Both the position numbers and the translations under genes were made by a program. A DNA stretch of 19,501 nucleotides from Bacillota bacterium (lineage in GTDB: Bacteria; Bacillota; Clostridia; Lachnospirales; Lachnospiraceae). Every line of letters begins with the position of its first letter. Position 1 is the first letter of the stretch. Shown one piece after another: positions 14,174 through 19,501 of this stretch. The stretch is from assembly GCA_023398615.1 (NCBI GenBank), contig JAEWSD010000067.1, positions 1-19,501 on the forward strand, given 5' to 3'. The notes beneath the pieces were generated by a model. It was not told where the DNA came from, did no database searches, and saw nothing but the letters and a program-made list of their open reading frames with translations.

Positions 14174-14191
14174 AAAAAAAAGCTTTTTTTT
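14174..14191. other. A8-GC-T8 perfect palindrome between malic enzyme and rho
   Basis: Eight A, GC and eight T form a perfect 18-bp palindrome in the 276-bp divergent region. Phased A/T tracts of this kind bend DNA and make a good binding site for nucleoid proteins. It lies 16 nt upstream of a TATAAT that may serve rho, in the place of its -35. Read as RNA it could also form a weak A-U hairpin. Confidence 0.5.
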
Positions 14192-14206
14192 AGGAAATAC
14201 TTAGTG

Positions 14207-14264
14207 TATAATAAATATGCTAATATGTTTTGATTATTTATCCCCAATAATTGTCTGGTATTAT
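14207..14264 (+). promoter_or_regulatory. rho promoter region, two candidates
   Basis: A perfect TATAAT stands at 14207-14212, with only a T-run at the -35 position. A second candidate is the extended -10 TGGTATTAT (14256-14264), again without a good -35. Starts near 14219 or 14271 give leaders of about 107 or 55 nt. Rho autoregulates through its leader in other bacteria; I see no clear structure here that proves this. Confidence 0.35.
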
Positions 14265-14325
14265 GTCGAGAATAAATCCCATTGAAACTATAAATAACTT
14301 TATACGGGTAAAGGAGTAGGTGTGT

Positions 14326-15825
14326 ATGGAAGTACAATATAATGATATGTCTTTAACAGAACTCAGGGCGCTGGCTAAGAGTAAGGGGGTTAAGGGCATT
14401 ACCGCATTAAGAAAACAGGAACTGATTGATGCTTTACTATTGATTGAACCGTCTGATGAGAATGCGGGCCGGACTGCCGGCAAAGAAGCGACTGATTCGG
14501 AGAGCAGCGAGAGTAATAAGGGCATGAATAATGCCAAAGTGAAATCAAGAAATTATTCTGACGACAAACCGGAGGAATCATTACAGAAGGCAAGACCTCA
14601 TACTTTAAATCCGGATTCATCCGTCAGAAGAAACAACCAGCAAGACAGTGAACAGGGACGGAACGGTTCGGCAAAAACAGAGGGGGAACAACTGGACAGC
14701 GGTGAAACCAAGGTTGGAATATTAGAAGTCATGCAGGATGGATACGGGTTTATCCGATGCGATAATTACCTACCGGGTGAGAATGACGTATATGTATCAC
14801 CGGCACAGATCAGGAGGTTTGCTTTAAAAACCGGAGATATCGTAGAGGGTAATACAAGGATCCGGACACAAAGCGAGAAATTCAGTGCACTGCTGTATGT
14901 AAAAAGCGTAAACGGCTTTCATCCGTCCGAGGCATTGAAGCGTAAAAAATTCGAAGATTTGACTCCGATTTTCCCCAATGAGAGGATTCATCTGGAAACA
15001 CCGGGAGCAAATGTAGCAATGCGTATGGTAGATTTGATTTCTCCGATCGGAAAAGGCCAGAGGGGTATGATAGTTTCCCAGCCCAAGACCGGTAAGACGA
15101 CCCTTCTTAAGCAGATTGCAAAAGCAATTACGTATAACCATCCGGATATGAACCTGATTATTCTGTTGATTGACGAACGTCCTGAAGAAGTAACGGATAT
15201 TAAAGAATCCATAGAAGGAAAAAATGTTGAGGTAATTTATTCTACCTTCGATGAACTGCCGGAGAATCATAAACGTGTTTCCGAGATGGTAATCGAACGT
15301 GCAAAGAGGCTTGTTGAACATAAAAAGGATGTCGTTATCTTACTGGATAGTATTACAAGGCTTTCAAGGGCCTACAATTTAACGGTGCAGGCAAGCGGAA
15401 GGACATTGTCCGGGGGCTTAGATCCCGCGGCTCTTCATATGCCGAAGCGCTTCTTCGGTGCGGCCAGAAATATGCGTGAAGGCGGCAGTCTGACTATCCT
15501 GGCTACTGCTTTGGTTGATACGGGCAGCAGGATGGATGATGTTGTATTTGAAGAATTTAAGGGAACAGGCAATATGGAACTTGTGCTGGATCGTAACCTG
15601 TCGGAGAAGAGAATCTTTCCGGCAATTGACCTTCCGAAATCCAGTACGAGAAGAGACGATCTTCTCCTTAGCCAGCCTGAATTGGAAGCTACTTATCTGA
15701 TGCGTAAGGCGTTAAACGGAATGAAGTCCGAGGAAGCTGTAGAGAGAATTATTGAAATGTTTTTGAAAACGAAGAAAAACAGCGATTTTATCGAAACCAT
15801 CAAAAAAACGAAAATTGTATTTTAG
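14326..15825 (+). CDS. rho: Transcription termination factor Rho
   Basis: A 499-residue hexameric RNA-dependent ATPase that releases transcripts. Domains in order: a Rho N-terminal SAP-like helical domain (MSLTELRALAKSKGVKGITA, 8-27, and on to 40); a Ser/Asn/Lys/Glu-rich insertion of about 80 residues (43-125) that looks disordered; the cold-shock-type primary RNA-binding domain (GILEVMQDGYGFIR, 131-144); Walker A SQPKTGKT (251-258); Walker B VVILLD (336-341); the Q-loop region (FGAARNMREGG, 377-387); and the R-loop region (EEFKGTGNMEL, 409-419). The core is fully conserved. The start at 14326 has AAGGAG (14311-14316) 9 nt upstream, whereas an in-frame GTG at 14320 would be too close. It begins the rho-rpmE-DUF1385-prmC-prfA block. 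Confidence 0.97.
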   Translation: MEVQYNDMSLTELRALAKSKGVKGITALRKQELIDALLLIEPSDENAGRTAGKEATDSESSESNKGMNNAKVKSRNYSDDKPEESLQKARPHTLNPDSSVRRNNQQDSEQGRNGSAKTEGEQLDSGETKVGILEVMQDGYGFIRCDNYLPGENDVYVSPAQIRRFALKTGDIVEGNTRIRTQSEKFSALLYVKSVNGFHPSEALKRKKFEDLTPIFPNERIHLETPGANVAMRMVDLISPIGKGQRGMIVSQPKTGKTTLLKQIAKAITYNHPDMNLIILLIDERPEEVTDIKESIEGKNVEVIYSTFDELPENHKRVSEMVIERAKRLVEHKKDVVILLDSITRLSRAYNLTVQASGRTLSGGLDPAALHMPKRFFGAARNMREGGSLTILATALVDTGSRMDDVVFEEFKGTGNMELVLDRNLSEKRIFPAIDLPKSSTRRDDLLLSQPELEATYLMRKALNGMKSEEAVERIIEMFLKTKKNSDFIETIKKTKIVF

Positions 15826-15828
15826 GTA

Positions 15829-15857
15829 TTGCATTCAATATATACCTATGTTATAAT
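15829..15857 (+). promoter_or_regulatory. rpmE promoter
   Basis: TTGCAT (15829-15834), a 17-nt spacer and a perfect TATAAT (15852-15857), with TG at 15849-15850 making it an extended -10. This is one of the strongest-looking promoters in the window and begins only 4 nt after the rho stop. The start near 15864 gives a leader of about 75 nt. It should give rpmE and the genes behind it expression separate from rho. Confidence 0.7.
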
Positions 15858-15938
15858 TAAAAAGCTGTTTTATGAATAATAATAGGTTTGACTTGGTCAA
15901 CTTTATAAAATTAGTTAGTCTGCAAAGAGGTGAAAAAC

Positions 15939-16148
15939 ATGAAAGAGGGAATCCATCCTAATTATTTTCAAGCAAAGGTAGTTTGCAACTGTGGCAATGA
16001 GTTTGTTACAGGTTCAACAAAGAAAGATCTCCATGTAGAAATCTGTTCCAAGTGTCATTCATTTTACACCGGACAGCAGAAGGCTATTGCAGCACGTGGA
16101 GCTATTGATAAGTTCAATCGTAGATATGGTCTTAATCAGGAACAATAG
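15939..16148 (+). CDS. rpmE: Ribosomal protein bL31, zinc-binding type
   Basis: A 69-residue 50S subunit protein. The four zinc-ligand cysteines of the C+ type are present: C16 and C18 in VVCNCGNEF, C36 and C39 in EICSKCHSFYTG. The C+ form is normally used under zinc sufficiency, and no paralogue lacking the cysteines is in this window. AGAGGTG (15926-15932) is 6 nt before the ATG at 15939, so I choose that over the in-frame GTG at 15930, which lies inside the ribosome site. It has its own strong promoter and is followed after 116 bp by the DUF1385 gene. Confidence 0.97.
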   Translation: MKEGIHPNYFQAKVVCNCGNEFVTGSTKKDLHVEICSKCHSFYTGQQKAIAARGAIDKFNRRYGLNQEQ

Positions 16149-16264
16149 AGCGGCAGTAACATATCATGTTTAAAAATCAGGTTGAGGTTTTAGGATCTCA
16201 GCCTATTTTTAAATTTATCGGATGCGTAATAATGTACGGTATCAGAGAGAGGATGTGCGGTAAT

Positions 16265-17644
16265 ATGAAACCATCTGGAGTTGGCGGACAGGCAGTTATT
16301 GAAGGCGTTATGATGAAGAATAAAGATGTTTATGCAACTGCCGTGAGGAAACCGGATAAGGAAATAGTGATTGAAAAAGGAACGTATGTAAGTGTTGCGG
16401 AGAAAATCAAGCTGTTTAAGTTCCCAATATTCAGGGGAATGCTGTCATTTGCGGAATCCATGATAATAGGAACCAAGACCTTAACCTTTTCCTCCAGCTT
16501 CTACGAGGAAGAGGAAGCAACAAGAGAGAATAAGTCCGAATCTGCATTTAATAAAATCTTTAAAGGGAAAGCGGAAGCGGTTGCTACCGGAATAACATTT
16601 TTTATCTCCATACTGCTTGCGGTCGGGATCTTTATTATCCTGCCGCGTTTTATAGCGAATTTACTGGAAAAACGGCTAGATTCCGAAGTTATTCTGGCTA
16701 TTATAGAAGGCTTTATCCGCATCCTGATTTTTATTACTTATGTTCTTGCAATCTCACAGGTAAAAGATATAAAACGCATGTTCATGTATCATGGTGCGGA
16801 GCATAAGACGATTAATTGTATTGAAAATGGTTTTGAATTAACGGTAGACAATGTAAGGAAGCAGTCAAAGCAGCATAAAAGATGCGGTACGAGCTTTCTC
16901 TTTATTGTCATGTTTGTAAGTATTGTATTTTTTATATTTATACGTGTCGACCAGGAATGGCTTCGCTATGCCATCAGAGTATTACTGATTCCTTTGATTG
17001 CCGGTGTTTCCTATGAGTTTATCCGTTATGCAGGCAGGAGTAATTCCGTTCTGGCCAATATCTTAAGTAAGCCGGGGTTGTGGATGCAGGGCCTCACAAC
17101 GAGGGAGCCGGATGATGATATGATTGAGGTTGCCATACAGTCGGTTGAAGCGGTTTTTGACTGGAGAGGGTTCCTGGAGCTTGATAAGAATACGGGAAAA
17201 GCGACAAAGAGCAGGAACAGTTCAAACAGGAAAAACACAGGTAAAAAAAGCTCGAACAAAAACAGTACTGTCGGCGGTGAAAAGGTGACTAACGGAAACG
17301 CGTCTAAAAGCAGGGCCGGTAAAAACAGTTCAAATACCGATACCGAAAGCAGCAGACAGTCAGCATCAGAAAGTAAAGAACAGAAAAGGAATCAAACGGT
17401 TGCTCCCGAAATACAGGCAGCATCTGAAGATAAAGTCAAATCAGGAAAGAGTCAGCGGAAAGGGTCAGGAAAGAAATCTGCGGATAATTCTTACCAGAAA
17501 GCTTCCGAAGAGATCGCAGCTGCGGTGGAAAATATTCCGGAGGCTAAGCCGAGAAACATCTTTGATGAGGAAGAAGACGATGAAATATTAAGAGCCCTGG
17601 ATCGTTACCTGAATGATAAAGAGGACGGCAGAGACGAGGAATAA
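16265..17644 (+). CDS. DUF1385 (YqhQ-like) membrane protein with long charged tail
   Basis: A 459-residue protein whose first ~305 residues form the DUF1385 domain. Seen: the start MKPSGVGGQAVIEGVMMK; hydrophobic segments near 106-132, 142-165, 209-228 and 233-250; the conserved YHGAEHKTINCIE (175-187) and RCGTSFLF (206-213); and LTTREPDDDMIEVAI (277-291). Its function is not established. The gene is regularly found between rpmE and prmC in Clostridia, as here. From about 310 to 430 runs a Lys/Ser/Asn/Gly-rich, probably disordered stretch, ending in an acidic helix (FDEEEDDEILRALDRYLN, 433-450). Most relatives stop near 300-320 residues, so the tail is an extension. The ATG at 16265 fits the family and has GAGAGG 12 nt upstream; in-frame ATGs at 16232 and 16166 are less likely. 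Confidence 0.9.
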   Translation: MKPSGVGGQAVIEGVMMKNKDVYATAVRKPDKEIVIEKGTYVSVAEKIKLFKFPIFRGMLSFAESMIIGTKTLTFSSSFYEEEEATRENKSESAFNKIFKGKAEAVATGITFFISILLAVGIFIILPRFIANLLEKRLDSEVILAIIEGFIRILIFITYVLAISQVKDIKRMFMYHGAEHKTINCIENGFELTVDNVRKQSKQHKRCGTSFLFIVMFVSIVFFIFIRVDQEWLRYAIRVLLIPLIAGVSYEFIRYAGRSNSVLANILSKPGLWMQGLTTREPDDDMIEVAIQSVEAVFDWRGFLELDKNTGKATKSRNSSNRKNTGKKSSNKNSTVGGEKVTNGNASKSRAGKNSSNTDTESSRQSASESKEQKRNQTVAPEIQAASEDKVKSGKSQRKGSGKKSADNSYQKASEEIAAAVENIPEAKPRNIFDEEEDDEILRALDRYLNDKEDGRDEE

Positions 17645-17650
17645 TATGCC

Positions 17651-18490
17651 ATGAGAACACTGGAGGAGGCTTTGAAGGCAGGAAGGACCCGGCTTCGTGA
17701 GAGGAATATCACGGAAGGTGATCTGGATGCCTGGTATCTGCTGTCCTATTATTTTAAAATTGATCGGCCGGGCTACTATAGAGACCCTGCAATGGTTATA
17801 ACTCCGGAACAATATGAGGGATATCTCCGGCTTATTCATAAGCGGGAAGAGCATATCCCGCTTCAGTACATTACCGGTGAACAGGAGTTTATGGGGCTTA
17901 ATTTCCATGTTACGGAGGATGTTCTAATTCCGCGTCAGGATACGGAGATTCTTGTTGAGCAGGTATTAAAGAGGGCAAAAGGGAAAGATATATTGGACCT
18001 ATGCACCGGCTCAGGCTGTATCGCTATCAGCCTGGCCGTACTAGGCGGTACGCGAAGAACGGTCGGAACGGACATTTCAAAGGAAGCGCTGGTTGTTGCG
18101 GAACAGAATGCGAAGTCATTAAATGCCAATGTTGAATTTATACAAAGCGATATGTATTCACGAGTAACAGGACAGTTTGACATTATTGTTTCTAACCCGC
18201 CTTATATTCCTACGTGTGATATAGCGGCATTAATGGACGAAGTACGGGAACATGAGCCGGTCATTGCTCTGGACGGCAGATCGGACGGATTATATTTTTA
18301 TCAGATAATTATTAACGGCCTAAGTCATTACTTAAAACAGGGAGGCTATGTCTTCTTTGAAATAGGATATAATCAAGGCAGAGCGGTAAGCGTATTATTG
18401 GAGGGAAAAGGAATTACGGACATCAGGATCATAAAGGATCTGGCAGGCCTGGATCGTGTGGTATGCGGAAGATATGTTTTATTGAAATGA
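17651..18490 (+). CDS. prmC: Peptide chain release factor N5-glutamine methyltransferase PrmC
   Basis: A 279-residue SAM-dependent methyltransferase that methylates the glutamine of the GGQ motif of RF1 and RF2, raising termination efficiency. It has an N-terminal helical substrate-recognition domain (about 1-85), then VLIPRQDTE (91-99), the SAM-binding DLCTGSGCIAIS (116-127), the acidic D141 at the end of the second strand, and the catalytic-site SNPPYIP (181-187). Length is normal. The ribosome site GAGGAA (17636-17641) lies within the last codons of the DUF1385 gene, with the ATG 6 nt after that stop. Its substrate RF1 is encoded 16 nt downstream, a widely conserved pairing. Confidence 0.96.
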   Translation: MRTLEEALKAGRTRLRERNITEGDLDAWYLLSYYFKIDRPGYYRDPAMVITPEQYEGYLRLIHKREEHIPLQYITGEQEFMGLNFHVTEDVLIPRQDTEILVEQVLKRAKGKDILDLCTGSGCIAISLAVLGGTRRTVGTDISKEALVVAEQNAKSLNANVEFIQSDMYSRVTGQFDIIVSNPPYIPTCDIAALMDEVREHEPVIALDGRSDGLYFYQIIINGLSHYLKQGGYVFFEIGYNQGRAVSVLLEGKGITDIRIIKDLAGLDRVVCGRYVLLK

Positions 18491-18506
18491 ATGGAGGAAC
18501 AGATAA

Positions 18507-19501
18507 ATGTTTGATAAATTAGAGGACCTGTTAATCAGGTTCCAGGAGATAATAGATGAATTGAATGATCCGGGCGTTGTCAATGATCAGGAGCGGTTTC
18601 GTAAGCTTATGAAGGAACAAAACGATTTAAATGATATCGTCGAAAAATATAAAGAGTATAAGGCTACAAAGGCCGGAATCGAAGAAAGCCTGGCGATGCT
18701 TGAAGAAGAAACCGATGAAGAAATGCGGGAGCTGGCGAAAGAGGAATTGAGTGAATGCAGGCAAAAGCTTGAAGTGATAGAGGGTCAGTTAAAAATACTT
18801 CTTCTGCCCAAGGATCCGAACGATGAAAAGAATGTTATCGTTGAAATCAGAGGCGGAGCCGGAGGCGACGAAGCGGCATTATTTGCGGCAGAGCTGTATC
18901 GGATGTACTCTAAATATGCCGAGAGACGGCGCTGGAAGATCGATCTCATGAATCTTAACGAAAACGGGCTTGGCGGTTTTAAGGAAGCCGTATTCATGAT
19001 AGAAGGCAAGGGTGTTTATTCTAAGATGAAGTATGAAAGCGGCGTCCACCGTGTACAGCGAATTCCTGTAACAGAATCCGGAGGCCGTATCCATACCTCC
19101 ACCGCAACCGTTGCGATTATGCCGGAAGCGGAAGAGGTTGACGTTTATATCGATATGAATGATTGCCGTTTTGACGTATTCCGGTCCTCCGGAAATGGCG
19201 GGCAGTGTGTCAATACGACGGACTCCGCGGTACGCCTTACCCATTATCCTACCGGAATTGTTATCTCCTGCCAGGATGAGAAATCACAGTTAAAGAACAG
19301 GGATAAGGCATTAAAAATCCTGCGTTCCAAGCTGTATGAGTTAGAGCTTGAAAAGGCTCATAACGCGGAAGCGGAAGCAAGAAAGAGTCAGGTGGGAACA
19401 GGGGACCGTTCCGAGAAGATAAGAACCTATAATTTCCCGCAGGGACGTGTTACGGATCACAGAATAAAGCTGACGATACACAGGCTTGAAGCTACTTTGG
19501 A
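18507..19501 (+). CDS. prfA: Peptide chain release factor 1 (3' end beyond window)
   Basis: The first 331 codons of RF1, which reads UAA and UAG stop codons and triggers peptide release; about 25-30 residues are missing beyond the window edge. Seen: an N-terminal helical domain (1-~105), EIRGGAGGDEAALFA (113-127), the stop-codon-reading PxT motif as PVT (187-189) in RIPVTESGGRIHTST, and the catalytic GGQ (231-233) in SSGNGGQCVNTTDSAVR. PVT instead of SPF marks RF1 rather than RF2, and there is no internal frameshift site. The residue after GGQ is Cys where many RF1s have His. GGAGG (18493-18497) lies 9 nt before the ATG. It is cotranscribed with prmC, whose product modifies Q233. Confidence 0.96.
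   Translation, partial: MFDKLEDLLIRFQEIIDELNDPGVVNDQERFRKLMKEQNDLNDIVEKYKEYKATKAGIEESLAMLEEETDEEMRELAKEELSECRQKLEVIEGQLKILLLPKDPNDEKNVIVEIRGGAGGDEAALFAAELYRMYSKYAERRRWKIDLMNLNENGLGGFKEAVFMIEGKGVYSKMKYESGVHRVQRIPVTESGGRIHTSTATVAIMPEAEEVDVYIDMNDCRFDVFRSSGNGGQCVNTTDSAVRLTHYPTGIVISCQDEKSQLKNRDKALKILRSKLYELELEKAHNAEAEARKSQVGTGDRSEKIRTYNFPQGRVTDHRIKLTIHRLEATL

Noticed and set aside
14149..14337. Minus-strand ORF of 62 codons in the malic enzyme/rho spacer
   Set aside because: Very A/T-rich, no ribosome site, and it runs over the rho start and promoter candidates.
14824..15321. Minus-strand ORF of 165 codons inside rho
   Set aside because: Reverse-strand shadow of the conserved Rho core.

Overview
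The window looks like chromosome of an anaerobic, spore-forming, low-to-moderate G+C Firmicute, most likely a Clostridia/Lachnospiraceae-type organism. The reasons are an alpha/beta-type small acid-soluble spore protein, A/T-rich sigma-A type promoters (several with an extended -10), strong AGGAGG-type ribosome binding sites, a DUF4364 regulator, and two housekeeping gene orders typical of Clostridia: tig-clpP-clpX-lon-engB and rho-rpmE-DUF1385-prmC-prfA. The family-level assignment is inference. There are no insertion sequences, phage genes, tRNA/rRNA genes or CRISPR arrays.

Layout. Positions 1-705: tandem promoter candidates and a DJ-1/PfpI-family protein. Positions 689-2014 (minus): an alanine/glycine:sodium symporter whose stop overlaps the convergent DJ-1 stop. 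Positions 2015-2233: a divergent control region with an 18-codon ORF carrying a strong ribosome site, a 31-bp dyad and a sigma-G-like promoter. Positions 2234-2455: the spore protein. Positions 2456-2823: two stacked RNA hairpins (the second ends in a T-run) and the glmM promoter. Positions 2824-4176: glmM (cell-wall amino-sugar synthesis). Positions 4382-10821: the proteostasis block of trigger factor, ClpP, ClpX, LonA and the ribosome-assembly GTPase EngB, all on plus. Positions 10978-11277: a small Cys/His/Met-rich two-helix membrane protein. Positions 11354-14049 (minus): malic enzyme, then a TIGR01212-type radical SAM protein, then a DUF4364 winged-helix protein, probably one transcription unit. 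Positions 14326-19501 (plus): Rho, ribosomal protein L31 (zinc form), a DUF1385 membrane protein with a long charged tail, PrmC, and RF1 (cut by the window end).

How the genes work together. Trigger factor meets nascent chains, ClpXP and Lon remove damaged or regulated proteins, and EngB assists 50S assembly. In the second block Rho ends transcripts, L31 is a 50S protein, and PrmC methylates the GGQ glutamine of RF1, encoded 16 nt downstream.

The protein-coding content is mostly well-known housekeeping. I saw no convincing undescribed multi-gene system. The less explained signals are non-coding or very small: a perfect inverted repeat over a promoter (90-116), an 18-codon hydrophobic ORF (2042-2098), the structured spacer after the spore gene (2486-2623), and a ~100-nt hairpin that carries a 32-codon ORF overlapping the lon start (7695-7868).
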